Of a DNA stretch of 45,690 nt, positions 7,803 to 17,106 are shown in pieces (the stretch's first letter is position 1; each line of letters opens with the position of its first letter). This DNA is from Polyangiaceae bacterium (GTDB lineage: Bacteria > Myxococcota_A > Polyangia > Polyangiales > Polyangiaceae). The DNA lies in assembly GCA_016933275.1 (NCBI GenBank), contig JAFGBI010000314.1:1-45690 (forward strand), written 5' to 3'. Both the position numbers and the translations under genes were made by a program. The notes beneath the pieces were generated by a model. It searched no databases, was not told the origin of the DNA, and saw only the letters and a program-made list of their open reading frames with translations.

Positions 7803-9182
7803 TCACTCGCCGATGAGAAACTGTCCCCCGATGCCAAGGGTAACCCAGCCATGGGTGGTGTCGTTCTGGACTTCCTGTCGCTGCTCGCAGTCCCCGCTCA
7901 GCACCAACGAACCGAAATTGGCCAACGTCACACCAACGAATGGGGTGGTCTGCAGGTGCTTGCTGATCGGGATGACCCCGCCGCCGATCAACCGACCGCC
8001 GATCCCCCCGAGTCTGGTGTCGACGGTGCAGTCTTCGTAGTCTTCCCGACTCTGCGGCACGATGGTGATCTTGGTCGAACCCATCAGCATCTCGTACAGG
8101 AAGTCGACCTCGGCGAACCACCCGTACCGATGGTGCCGTGAGCTTACCATGACCCCGCCACCGAGGTCGACGAGCCAGAGCGTGGAGGTCTTCCCGCTCT
8201 CGATGGCTCCGGACTCGTCGAGGTCGGTGCGCGGATCATCGAACGCGGCGAAGGCGAAGGTATCCTCGAACCCCGTCTTGGGCGTCACGCCCCAGCCCCC
8301 ACCCACGAGCATGGCCGTGAGACGGCGCAGGAAGTGCACCCCGAGCCGAAGCTCCCCACCGAAGCCGGGGCCCGTCATCTCGGGCATCGCAGAGTGGCTA
8401 ACCCTGCCGAAACCGATGATCGGGGAAAGCCGAGGCTCGAGCACAAAGCTCACTGGGCGCTTGATGGGCTCGTCCGCGGGCGGAGTGACACCCGCCGGTG
8501 AGGTCTCCCCGGGCGGCACCCTCCCTGGCCCGACCTCTTCGCCCTCCACCACGGGTGGACCGCCCTCGCCCTCCTCGAGCGTGATGGAAACAGACTTGCT
8601 CTCTCCCTCCCCCAGGACGACCGACAACTCCGCGCTCTTGTACCCAGTGGCTCCCACTCGGACCACCGCTTCTCCCGGGTTGGTCGGTCGATCGACCCCG
8701 ACGGCGGCGGCAGGAACTGCCTGGCCGTTGATGCTCAGTCGCAGGTCGGGTGCGGTCGTAGGGGTGACCTCGATACGGAGGCGAGGGATCCGCGGCTCGA
8801 CTGCCTTGAGCTCGGTCGCGCCCTCGCTCTGCGCGTTGCGCACGGCCTCGGAGGCATCTGGGGGCAGCGGCTTGCGCGCGAGGGCGCGGTAGGTCTCCGC
8901 CGCCTCGACGAGCTTGCCCAATGCGGTCTGGCACCGCGCGATGTAGACGAGATGAACGTGGGCGTCGTAGAGCGCCTGCGCACGCTCGAGCTTCGACAGT
9001 GCCTCAGCGTGGTTGCCTTCGCCGTAGGAATTGATGCCAGCGACCGCCAGATCTCGGGCCACGGTCTTGTCGGCGGCGCTCTGAGCGTGCGCGGGCTGCA
9101 CGGTCACGTACGTGCCCAGACCGACAGCCCCAGCCACCAGGAACGCAAAGCACGAAACACGCAAGGCAGGCAGGGATCGCAT
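7803..9182 (-). CDS. Periplasmic TPR / PEGA-like protein with C-terminal beta-barrel
   Basis: A 459-residue exported protein. The signal peptide ends AHAQS (about residue 35). Residues 35-125 form helical TPR-like repeats ('GINSYGEGNHAEALSKLERA', 'LVEAAETYRALA'). About 130-215 looks like a PEGA-type carbohydrate-binding beta-domain ('LRLSINGQAVP', 'EAVVRVGATGYKSAELSVVL'). A Pro/Gly/Glu linker follows, and residues 240-459 have alternating beta strands typical of an outer-membrane barrel, ending 'LGIGGQFLIGE'. The layout is common in myxobacteria; its function is unknown. It lies 55 bp downstream of a Ser/Thr kinase in the same direction and may share its transcript. Confidence 0.8.
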   Translation of the reverse strand: MRSLPALRVSCFAFLVAGAVGLGTYVTVQPAHAQSAADKTVARDLAVAGINSYGEGNHAEALSKLERAQALYDAHVHLVYIARCQTALGKLVEAAETYRALARKPLPPDASEAVRNAQSEGATELKAVEPRIPRLRIEVTPTTAPDLRLSINGQAVPAAAVGVDRPTNPGEAVVRVGATGYKSAELSVVLGEGESKSVSITLEEGEGGPPVVEGEEVGPGRVPPGETSPAGVTPPADEPIKRPVSFVLEPRLSPIIGFGRVSHSAMPEMTGPGFGGELRLGVHFLRRLTAMLVGGGWGVTPKTGFEDTFAFAAFDDPRTDLDESGAIESGKTSTLWLVDLGGGVMVSSRHHRYGWFAEVDFLYEMLMGSTKITIVPQSREDYEDCTVDTRLGGIGGRLIGGGVIPISKHLQTTPFVGVTLANFGSLVLSGDCEQRQEVQNDTTHGWVTLGIGGQFLIGE

Positions 9183-9237
9183 GGGTCAGACGTAGGGGTA
9201 CCTCGCGCGTGAGGTCAAGAAATATGCGCCATCGCGA

Positions 9238-10821
9238 CTAGTACCCAACGTCGGTGACGGGCTTGCCCGGCGGCTTCGTGCCCCCCGCTGGTGCGGCCGC
9301 TGGCGGCCGGGCGGGAGTCGCGGGAGGAGGTGGTGGGGCTGCGGGTGCGGCAGCCGCCGCTGGAGGCCGCGCAGGGGCAGCCACCGGTCGAGCCAATGGC
9401 CGCGGGCTGGGAGTGCGCGGCGTCTCGGCGGATGGCGGAGGCGCGGCCTCGGCAGACGGGGCGGCGCTAGCACTGGCGCTGCCTGGCGGAACGACCTCGG
9501 TGGCGATGCTCGGGACCGGAGGGAGGACCACCGGCATCAAGACCGCGGAGTCGAGCGGCGGCGTGTTCGCCGCTTTCCCCCCGCTGGCGGCGAGCGCGAA
9601 CCAAACGACGCCCCCACCTCCCACGAGCACGAACAGCAGGCCAACCGCCGCAACCAGAGCCAAGAGCCCGCGTCTTCCCTCCCGAGGTACGCCGACGGGC
9701 GGCGTCTGCGTGAAGGGGGCTCCGGTCTGCACCGATGCCGCGTGCGCGAGTCCGCCTCCGGTCAGATAGCCCGGTCCAGGCGTTGCCTGACCTGGGGCAT
9801 ACCCGGCAGGGGTCGCATATCCGGCATACTGATGTATCCCCGATCCAGCCGCCCCCTGGCTACTTGAATACCCGGCCGGCGTCGGCATGACACCCCGAGC
9901 CATCCCGGAGCCGGCGGCATGGTCCGCACCCGGGCTCCACTCCGCCCTCGCCCCCCCGAGCGCCCCCATCAGCGCATCGATCATCTCGTGGGCAGATCGG
10001 AATCGATCGTCGGGTTCCCGGGCGAGCGCGCGAGCAAACCAAGCATCGAACGCGGGAGGCAGGTACGGCGCGACCTGCGAGGGGATAGGGACGGGCGCCG
10101 TACAGATCTTCACGAGGAGATCGCCGATTCCTTCGCCCGTGAAGGGGAGCGACCCGACCAGGCACCGGTAGGTGATGACACCAAGCGCCCAGAGGTCCGC
10201 CCGATGGTCCAGCGAGCGGAGACCACGCGCCTGCTCGGGACTCATGAAGAACGGGGTCCCCAGCACTGAGCCCGTCCGCGTTGCCGACGACACCCCCATA
10301 TTCGCCGTCGTAAACTTCGCGATGCCGAAGTCGACGACCTTGGCGATGTCCGTCTGCTCCTCGTCGTCCCAAACCAAGAACACGTTCTCGGGCTTGAGGT
10401 CGCGGTGAACGATCCCCGCCTTGTGAGCCTTCGTGAGCGCCTTGGCCACCTGGGCCATGATGCGCACCGTGTCAGCCGGGGGGAGGCGCCCCATGCGATC
10501 GAGACGCGCGTCGAGAGGCTCTCCGCCGAGGAACTCCATCACGATGTAGGGGCGGCCGTCCGGCATCACGCCGTGGTCGTAGACCTGAACGACGTGCTTG
10601 CTCTGCAGCGTGGCCGCGGCGCGCGCCTCGTTCTCGAATCGCGAGCGAGCCTCTGGGCTGTCCGCGTACTCCGACTCGATGAACTTCACCGCAACCCGAG
10701 TTCCGAGTGACGTGTGGATGCCCTCCCACACAGAGCCCATCCCTCCGCGACCGAGCAGTCGGGTCAGCTGGTACTTGCCAGCGACCAACTCGGTCGGAAC
10801 GGAAGCAGCCTCGAAGGCCAT
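9238..10821 (-). CDS. Membrane Hanks-type Ser/Thr protein kinase
   Basis: A 527-residue kinase. The catalytic domain (about 17-280) is complete: glycine loop GRGGMGSV, Lys46 in VAVKF, catalytic HRDLKPEN (Asp141), DFG at 164-166 and the activation segment 'GTPFFMSPEQARG'. A Gly/Ala/Tyr/Pro-rich juxtamembrane linker follows, then one transmembrane helix (about 385-410). The extracytoplasmic tail is almost entirely Pro/Ala/Ser and may cross the periplasm or bind the cell wall. No PASTA or sensor domain is visible. It is probably transcribed with the downstream TPR/beta-barrel gene. An active kinase is expected, in contrast to the pseudokinase at 36385. Confidence 0.92.
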   Translation of the reverse strand: MAFEAASVPTELVAGKYQLTRLLGRGGMGSVWEGIHTSLGTRVAVKFIESEYADSPEARSRFENEARAAATLQSKHVVQVYDHGVMPDGRPYIVMEFLGGEPLDARLDRMGRLPPADTVRIMAQVAKALTKAHKAGIVHRDLKPENVFLVWDDEEQTDIAKVVDFGIAKFTTANMGVSSATRTGSVLGTPFFMSPEQARGLRSLDHRADLWALGVITYRCLVGSLPFTGEGIGDLLVKICTAPVPIPSQVAPYLPPAFDAWFARALAREPDDRFRSAHEMIDALMGALGGARAEWSPGADHAAGSGMARGVMPTPAGYSSSQGAAGSGIHQYAGYATPAGYAPGQATPGPGYLTGGGLAHAASVQTGAPFTQTPPVGVPREGRRGLLALVAAVGLLFVLVGGGGVVWFALAASGGKAANTPPLDSAVLMPVVLPPVPSIATEVVPPGSASASAAPSAEAAPPPSAETPRTPSPRPLARPVAAPARPPAAAAAPAAPPPPPATPARPPAAAPAGGTKPPGKPVTDVGY

Positions 10822-10876
10822 GAGTCGCTATGGGAGCAGAACCTCGGCGGGCTTGCGGTCGGCCAAACGAGGTGCC

Positions 10877-10999
10877 CTAAGCCTGACTCGAACCGTGGGG
10901 GTACCGCAAGCGTTCACGCGAGGCCTCGGGGCGAATGATACCGAGGGTAGCAACGAAGATCCCGAGTGCAATTGCGGAAGGGACCAGAACGGCGATCAT
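10877..10999 (-). CDS. Possible 40-residue single-helix membrane protein
   Basis: A short ORF begins MIAVLVPSAIALGIFV, a clear hydrophobic helix, followed by a basic tail (RERLRYPHGSSQA). It lies between rsmE and the Ser/Thr kinase on the same strand, 55 bp upstream of the kinase start. The putative ribosome site (GAAAGG) is very close to the ATG, so initiation is doubtful. The frame is open further upstream to 11509 inside rsmE, so the ATG choice is a guess. The rest of the gap 10822-11168 shows no other gene or clear signal. Confidence 0.3.
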   Translation of the reverse strand: MIAVLVPSAIALGIFVATLGIIRPEASRERLRYPHGSSQA

Positions 11000-11168
11000 G
11001 GACCTTTCGCTTCGCAACCGACGTGCCCGCGCGGGCAGCACGGAAACGCCGAAAAACGCAGTTGCGGCCGCCGTCTCCCGCGGCTCTGGCGACACAGGAC
11101 CGTGGCATCGGCACCACATGGGGGAGATCCGAAGCATCGGCGCCGTATGATGCGGCCCGACCGAGACA

Positions 11169-11927
11169 TCATCGCCTGGGGAGCTGGTGATGCCCCCGAA
11201 TCTCGCCGAGGGCGGCGATCGCACCGAGAGCCGCGGTCGCCGCGGTCTCGGTGCGGAGGGTGAACCTCCCCAGCCGGACGGCCGCAAAGCCCCGCTTCTC
11301 AAGGAGTTCGAGCTCGTCTCCCGCGAACCCACCCTCGGGGCCGACCGCGACGCCCAGCCTCGAATCAGGTCCCCAACTGGAGAGCGCCCGTACCAAGGAC
11401 GCTCCGCGGGAATCGAGGAGTATCCCGAGACACGGAGGTCTCGCCCATTGGTCCAGTGCCTCCCCGAGCGTCCAGGGACCGAGCAGCTCCGGCAGGTCGC
11501 CACGGCCACACTGCCTCGCGGCCTGCACCGCCACGGCTCGCCAACGCTCTCGGCGCCCCGCCGCGCGGTTTCCCACGGCCGCGACGCAGCGGTGGGTCAG
11601 CACCACGATCATGCGTGACACGCCAAGCGCCGTCGCGTCGCGGACGACCTGGTCCACTTTGTCTCCCTTGCCCAGCGCCTGCAGCAATGTGACGTCGAGG
11701 TCACCGATCGCGGTAGTCACCCGAGGCCGACCCACGAGGATGCGCACCCGCCTTCCCACGTCGAGGACCGTGGCCTCGGCTTCCATGCGGGACGCGGGGT
11801 CGAAGAGCAACAGGCGATCCCCCGATCGCTTTCGGTGCACCCGCCCCACGTACCGCGATGTCGAGTCGTCGAGGACGACTTCGCCGTCGGTCAACGTGGC
11901 GACGGGGACGCGGAGCGGGCCGCTCAC
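11169..11927 (-). CDS. rsmE: 16S rRNA m3U1498 methyltransferase RsmE
   Basis: A 252-residue SPOUT-class methyltransferase that methylates U1498 of 16S rRNA using SAM. The N-terminal PUA-like part has 'SRYVGRVHRKRSGDRLLLFDP'. The C-terminal knot shows 'LLQALGKGDKVDQVVRDATALGVSRMIVV', 'GPEGGFAGDELELL' and 'RLGRFTLRTETAATAALGAIAAL', all diagnostic of RsmE. The GTG start at 11927 is chosen because the protein then begins just before the PUA fold. The much longer open frame upstream is antisense or out-of-frame to tamB and lacks family similarity. The GTGA start overlaps the stop of a small upstream ORF. It probably lies at the end of the tamA-tamB transcript. Confidence 0.9.
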   Translation of the reverse strand: MSGPLRVPVATLTDGEVVLDDSTSRYVGRVHRKRSGDRLLLFDPASRMEAEATVLDVGRRVRILVGRPRVTTAIGDLDVTLLQALGKGDKVDQVVRDATALGVSRMIVVLTHRCVAAVGNRAAGRRERWRAVAVQAARQCGRGDLPELLGPWTLGEALDQWARPPCLGILLDSRGASLVRALSSWGPDSRLGVAVGPEGGFAGDELELLEKRGFAAVRLGRFTLRTETAATAALGAIAALGEIRGHHQLPRR

Positions 11928-12226
11928 GAGTCCGAGCGTATGGGACCTCGCAGCAAGACGAAAGCGCCGAGCGCACCGATCGGGATACCAACAGGAGCCG
12001 CGGCGCCGAAAAACGCACCCCGACACCGCTGGCTGCCAGGGCGAGGCCCCGCATCGCCTGGGCCCAACGCCCGAAGACCCCGCGGGACCTCCGCTTCGGA
12101 CCAACGGCGGGGTCTCGACGGAACCGCGGCGTCCCCCCACGTCGGCCGTCGGTCGCTCAGTAGCGATACTGCCAGAGCAGGTCCGCCTCCGCGCTGGCGT
12201 TGCCCGCTTCGGTACGCAAAAACCAC
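11924..12226 (-). CDS. Possible small membrane ORF coupled to rsmE
   Basis: The only open frame filling the gap between tamB and rsmE ends 'GAFFGAAAPVGIPIGALG' then 'AFVLLRGPIRSDS', a plausible transmembrane helix with a charged tail. Its TGA overlaps the rsmE GTG (GTGA). The only start in this frame is a GTG at 12226 inside tamB, and the N-terminal two thirds look non-coding. An ATG at 12054 in the adjacent frame gives 'MRGLALAASGVGV', which would join smoothly to the helix after a -1 shift at a T5 run (12009-12013 on the minus strand). The real gene may therefore start at 12054 and carry a frameshift. This is low confidence. Confidence 0.25.
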   Translation of the reverse strand: MVFAYRSGQRQRGGGPALAVSLLSDRRPTWGDAAVPSRPRRWSEAEVPRGLRALGPGDAGPRPGSQRCRGAFFGAAAPVGIPIGALGAFVLLRGPIRSDS

Positions 12227-15200
12227 CCCTTTCCGAGCCCGAGGTCGACGGCGGCGGCAAATGAGTCTTGGCGGCGAGACTCGTCGAGCGCGCCGCTGGT
12301 GCTCGAGGCGTGCCCGCCCGGAGTGTCCGTGGTGCCGGAGTCGGGCTGGTAGATCCCTTCGAGGCGCACGCGGTCGCTGAGGCGATAGGAAGCACGGTAC
12401 CGGGTCGCGCCGTCCTCCGTGTCAGGGCTGACCTCGATATCGGAGAGCACCGTCCCGGCGAAGAGATGCCCGACCCCCAGCGCTTGCGCCGCCCCGTACG
12501 CGGCCTGAAGCTGCAAGCCCTCCTGAGCCCCACGTGCGTCGTCAAGGGAGCCGCCGAGCAACAGGAGGAAGATCTGGTCCTCGGAGTACGGGGGCTCGCT
12601 CTCGAGCTCCAACGTCGGCGCATTCCAACGCCCCCTGCCGTGAATATAGACCGTGGCTTGCGGGTGACTCCAACTCGCCACCACGTTGAACCGCGGATTC
12701 GCCGCATCCTTGGGATCCAGCCACACCCGACCATTCACCACCCGAAACGTCTTACCGAGGAGCGGCAGCCGGCCTCCGGGTTCGAGATCGACGTACCCGG
12801 AGAGCCGCGACTCCTCGGCTAGCAGAAGCTCGGGCCGCCCGCTGACAGGGATCTCGAACTCCGTGTAGACGACCCGCACCTGCCTACCGAGGTTGAATAC
12901 GATGCGCCACGGAGCGTTTCCCGCCGGCCGCGGCAGCTGCGCCTCGCGGAGCGGCTGGGCGATGGTGATGGCCGAGTTGTCCGAGGTGTCGAGGACGGAC
13001 CGCGTCGCCGACAGGGGGAGACGCGCAACCATGCGCTCGATGCCCACGGCGACCCGCATCTCGTCGTGCCTCCGCGCGATCTCGAACGAGGTCTCCCCGG
13101 TCACGGTGGCCAAGGACACCCCGCCGAGCGGGAGCGGCATCTCCGTGGCGTTGAGGGCCCCCTTGCCGGCGGCGAGCCCCTCCCCGTCGATGTGGAGCTC
13201 CGCCCAGCCCTTCACGTTCGGGGTGTCGCTCCGCGCCCGACCCTCGATGTCGGTCACGCTGATGACCGTCTCGCCACGGATGACCTGGGCACGTGCATTG
13301 AAGGCCGCGTCTTGGATCTCGAGCCCTAGCCCCGCGAGCTGCAGGACACCGTTGTCGAGCGCAATGGCGCCGCCGACCTCCGTCCGCCAGACGAGCGCTG
13401 GGTTCGCCGAGGGACCGGAAGCAATCTCCGCCCCCGTGGATGACTCCGAGACATCTCCGGCCTTGCCGTCGCTTGACGCCCCTTCCCCTGGCGTCGATCC
13501 GGGGGGCGGCGGCACCCTTGCCTCGTCTGCGGACGGCACGACGGCCGCGACCGGCTCGGCCTCGAGCAAGATGTGGACCATTCCGTCGAGACGTCCGGAC
13601 AACTCCGTCAGCACGTCGCGGGAGAAGGGCATCAAGACGCGAGCATCGAGGGACTCGGCTTGGGCGTCGATCTCGATCGGCCGGCTCGAATCGATCCGGG
13701 GCACGCCAACTTGCCAGCGCAGGCCCGCACGTGCACCCGCCACCAGCGGTGGCACGCGCGCGCTCGTGGTATCGGGCGCGCGCGCCCCTTCGTCGAGGGT
13801 GACGGTGAACTCGAGGTGGTCGCTGGTCGGGGCGAGCTCGAGCTTGGCCGCGCCAACGTTGGAGCCATTCACGACGAGTGGCCGGATCTCGAGATCCGCC
13901 CGAACCCGCGGATCGCCCTCGGTCCGCCGGATCTCCGCCGTCCCGCGGAGGGGCCCCTCGAGGCCGAGACCGGCAAGGTACGGGATGATGCCGAGTGGCA
14001 CGGCGGCGAACCGCACCGTCCCCTTCCCGGTCCAGCCCGCGAGCGCCGGCAGACCGGAGAGCAGCATCTCATCGAAGGGAACCACGACCCCGGCGCTGAC
14101 GAACGCGATCTGATCGCCCTCGTGCCGCACGACCGCGTCCGCCTTCACGTCTCCCGTGCTCGGACGAACCGAGAGCTTGACGGTGCCGCTCAGGGCCTCT
14201 TGAAACGGCCCCGTCAACGCGTGAACCTGGTGCGCATCGAGTTTCATCACCGCCACGGGATCCCCGAGCAACCCGGCGAGCTCGAGGTGACCTTCCACGG
14301 TGCCCTGGAGGCCGAGCGCGGGGACGAACTCCGGGAGCGCTTCGAGCGAACGCGACGGAAGGTCGATCGTCGCCTCGCCGCGGGCAGCAAGGAACGTCTC
14401 CACTACCCGACCCGGCTCCAGGAGGAGAGCCCCGAGATCGAGCACGATGTCAGCCGCGCCGCGGGCGAAAACCCCCTCGGGGGTGTCGACCCGTACCGTG
14501 GCCCCGGTGCGCCCGGTCCCCCCGTCGATGTGACTGGTCACGCCGAGATCCGCACCGCGATACTCGTCGGTGCCGTGACGCACGACGAGTCCCTCCGTCG
14601 CCACCGTTGCATCGACGTCCGGCAGCACTTCTGCGTCGATCCGGGAGAGTCGCAGCGCGCCGCTGGCCCGACCGCCGAACGCGACCTCGCCGAGGTAGGG
14701 TGTCAGCAAGACGGAGAGCTCTGCCAGATCCATGCCCGCCAGGAAGAGCTCCACTCCCCCGGTCGCTCCCATCCACGCCTCCGCCGCGAGGGGGGAGCCG
14801 GGCAGGTCCGTGTCGCAACGCAGCGTCGCTGCGCCGAGGCTGGGAACGCCGACCGAACCCCGGCCGTCGAGGTGTCCGCCGGCGAGCATCGCATCGAGGT
14901 CGACCCTCGCCCGCTCCACGCCGAAGGCAGAGACCTCGTTCAGGGCGAGAACCACCCGGCCGCGCGAGGGATGCAGGCTGCGCGCGTCGAGGTCGACGTC
15001 GATGTCGAGGTGATCGAGCCGCCCGGTGACGACACCGGGCGGGAGCCCGAGCAGCCGCGCTACCTCCGCCAGATCGACGTGCGCGCCCGCCGACTTCACC
15101 ACGACACGCCGTTCGTCCAGGGTGGCGTGGAGGGTGAGCTCACCGCCCGCGCCACGGAGCTTCAGCCCGTCAACGACCACGCGACCCGAACCGACCGAGA

Positions 15201-17091
15201 GCCCTCCGAGCTCGCCCTCCACCCGCGTGCCGTCGCGGGCAACGGCGAGGCGGACCTGAGCCGCCCGCGCCCCGAAGGGCTCGACGGTCCCGGCGAACTC
15301 GAGGCTCGGACCGTGGGGGTCGCGCAGACTCGCACTGACGTGCGGACGACGAACGGGCCCCTTCGCGCTCACCGTCACCTCGGCGAACTCCGCCCCCTCG
15401 GCACGGACCCCGCTGGCCGCCACGCTGAGGTCCACCACGAGCGCGGCCGGATCGGTGACCCGGCCGCGCACGCTCCCGGTGAGACGGGCGCGGCGGGCGG
15501 CCACGTTGGCCAGCGTGAAACCGTCGATGGTTCCCTCCACCTTCGCGTCAAGCTCGGTGGCCACGAGGCGGCCCGCGATCCTCACGTCCGCGAATCCGTC
15601 TGCGGTCGTGAGCGCCGCGATGCGGGGCGCGCGCTGAAGCCGAAAGGACCGCGCGTGAAGCGCAAGCTCGACGGTGCCATCGCGGGTCACGTCGAGATCG
15701 AGCTTCACGGGGATCCCTCGCTCGTGCAGCGTCGCTCGGCCGCCAAAAACGCCGTCGACGAGCGCCCCGGCGACGTCAGTGGCCGGGAACTGGACGCTGC
15801 TGATGGTGGCCGGAGTGGTGATGCCGTTGACCTTGATCGTGAGCCCTCGGTCACCCTCGAAGAGGACCAGCTGGGTGTTGATGCCGATGTCGGTCGCGGG
15901 AGCCCCGGCGATGACGCTCCTGAGGTCGAGGTGCTGCGCCTCGAGGTCGGCCCGCACCCCGACGTCGCCCGCGAGGCGCAGGTGACCATCAGCGCGAAGG
16001 CGCCCCCGCCCCACCGTTATCTCGACCTGCGCGGCCAGCGACGGCAACTCACCGTGTGCCTCGACGTGCACTCCGGCGTCCTCCAGAAAGGGCCACCCGG
16101 ACCAGATGGCCCGCGCCGCCGCCGCTTCCGCCCTCGGGAGCTCCACCCGCGCCTCGACGACCTTTCCCTTGAGCTCCGCCTGCGCCGACACGCCGACGTC
16201 ACCGACGAACCCGTCGAAGCTCGACCACATGCGCCCCGGCGCCCGAACGTGGAGCTCACCGGTCCCCCGCGCGTCGGCGCCTCCGATCCCGCGAACCACG
16301 GCACCAAACCGCTCCACATCCACCGCTGCGCCGCGAGCCGTGGCCAGAACCGATCCCTGCACGCGCGCGACGTCGCCCTCGAGCGTGCCCACCCCGGGGA
16401 AGACGCCGCGAACGGAGCCCTGCCCGATCTCGATCCGGTTGACCCAGACCCGGATCTCGGGCCCTCTGCCCGAATCCGCCGTTCGCGCTCCCTCGCTCGG
16501 CGCCGGTGTGAAGGCGCTCGCGATCGACGGGCTTCCCGAGGTGGCGTCGGTGAGCACGGCGCAACGCACCCCATCGGCGCGAACATGGTCGATCACGAGC
16601 GTCTGCTTGCCGGTCCCGAGGAGCACGCGCCTCACGATGTCCGGACCGTTCGCGCGCACACGCAACCGCGCGATCTCGAGCACGGCGTTGCCGCCGGGGT
16701 CGCGAACGACGACATCCGCTGCTGCGACCTGCATCAGCCCGACGGAGTCGACGCGGCTCACCGCAACCTCACCCAAGAACAGCCCGCTCAACCCCTGGGT
16801 CAGGGCGCTGGCAAGGAGACGCCGCGCGGGGGCGGTCCCAAGGTGGAGCACCGCCCCGCCGAGAGCTGCGCCGAGGAAGACCACCACCAGCAGGAGTGCC
16901 GTCGCTGAGGAGAGGACAAACCTCGCCAGACGCCGACCGAACCGCGGCCGGGCCCCGGTCCCGCCGGGCGAAGGCCCCCCTGTCGCTCGATGGCTCGGGA
17001 ACCAGCGTGAGGCCGAGCCCCCTCCGGCACCGAGGTGGTCCCGACGCGGTGGCGCCACGGCGGTGCTGGGAGACGGGAACGTCCGAACCAT
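12157..17091 (-). CDS. tamB: TamB/AsmA-like translocation and assembly protein
   Basis: A 1644-residue inner-membrane-anchored periplasmic protein of the TamB (DUF490) family, which bridges the envelope and helps build or supply the outer membrane. There is a basic Pro-rich N-terminus, then one transmembrane helix (about 58-82). A very long stretch of repeating short beta strands follows, the beta-taco scaffold. The C-terminal TamB domain shows 'FRVVNGRVWLDPKDAANPRF', 'ATVYIHGRGRWNAPTLEL' and 'YSEDQIFLLLLGGS', and the protein ends in an aromatic residue (WQYRY). An acidic/Ser-Gly linker occurs around residues 1180-1235. It starts 15 bp after the tamA stop, so the pair is an operon. The long open frame on the opposite strand (13573-16908) is a GC-driven shadow. 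Confidence 0.88.
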   Translation of the reverse strand: MVRTFPSPSTAVAPPRRDHLGAGGGSASRWFPSHRATGGPSPGGTGARPRFGRRLARFVLSSATALLLVVVFLGAALGGAVLHLGTAPARRLLASALTQGLSGLFLGEVAVSRVDSVGLMQVAAADVVVRDPGGNAVLEIARLRVRANGPDIVRRVLLGTGKQTLVIDHVRADGVRCAVLTDATSGSPSIASAFTPAPSEGARTADSGRGPEIRVWVNRIEIGQGSVRGVFPGVGTLEGDVARVQGSVLATARGAAVDVERFGAVVRGIGGADARGTGELHVRAPGRMWSSFDGFVGDVGVSAQAELKGKVVEARVELPRAEAAAARAIWSGWPFLEDAGVHVEAHGELPSLAAQVEITVGRGRLRADGHLRLAGDVGVRADLEAQHLDLRSVIAGAPATDIGINTQLVLFEGDRGLTIKVNGITTPATISSVQFPATDVAGALVDGVFGGRATLHERGIPVKLDLDVTRDGTVELALHARSFRLQRAPRIAALTTADGFADVRIAGRLVATELDAKVEGTIDGFTLANVAARRARLTGSVRGRVTDPAALVVDLSVAASGVRAEGAEFAEVTVSAKGPVRRPHVSASLRDPHGPSLEFAGTVEPFGARAAQVRLAVARDGTRVEGELGGLSVGSGRVVVDGLKLRGAGGELTLHATLDERRVVVKSAGAHVDLAEVARLLGLPPGVVTGRLDHLDIDVDLDARSLHPSRGRVVLALNEVSAFGVERARVDLDAMLAGGHLDGRGSVGVPSLGAATLRCDTDLPGSPLAAEAWMGATGGVELFLAGMDLAELSVLLTPYLGEVAFGGRASGALRLSRIDAEVLPDVDATVATEGLVVRHGTDEYRGADLGVTSHIDGGTGRTGATVRVDTPEGVFARGAADIVLDLGALLLEPGRVVETFLAARGEATIDLPSRSLEALPEFVPALGLQGTVEGHLELAGLLGDPVAVMKLDAHQVHALTGPFQEALSGTVKLSVRPSTGDVKADAVVRHEGDQIAFVSAGVVVPFDEMLLSGLPALAGWTGKGTVRFAAVPLGIIPYLAGLGLEGPLRGTAEIRRTEGDPRVRADLEIRPLVVNGSNVGAAKLELAPTSDHLEFTVTLDEGARAPDTTSARVPPLVAGARAGLRWQVGVPRIDSSRPIEIDAQAESLDARVLMPFSRDVLTELSGRLDGMVHILLEAEPVAAVVPSADEARVPPPPGSTPGEGASSDGKAGDVSESSTGAEIASGPSANPALVWRTEVGGAIALDNGVLQLAGLGLEIQDAAFNARAQVIRGETVISVTDIEGRARSDTPNVKGWAELHIDGEGLAAGKGALNATEMPLPLGGVSLATVTGETSFEIARRHDEMRVAVGIERMVARLPLSATRSVLDTSDNSAITIAQPLREAQLPRPAGNAPWRIVFNLGRQVRVVYTEFEIPVSGRPELLLAEESRLSGYVDLEPGGRLPLLGKTFRVVNGRVWLDPKDAANPRFNVVASWSHPQATVYIHGRGRWNAPTLELESEPPYSEDQIFLLLLGGSLDDARGAQEGLQLQAAYGAAQALGVGHLFAGTVLSDIEVSPDTEDGATRYRASYRLSDRVRLEGIYQPDSGTTDTPGGHASSTSGALDESRRQDSFAAAVDLGLGKGWFLRTEAGNASAEADLLWQYRY

Positions 17092-17106
17092 CCCCGGAAC
17101 CCTGAC

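Noticed and set aside
13573..16908. 1111-residue open frame opposite tamB
   Set aside because: It is a GC-driven antisense shadow: Arg/Pro/His/Glu-rich, no signal or domain pattern, while the tamB frame has clear TamB motifs throughout.
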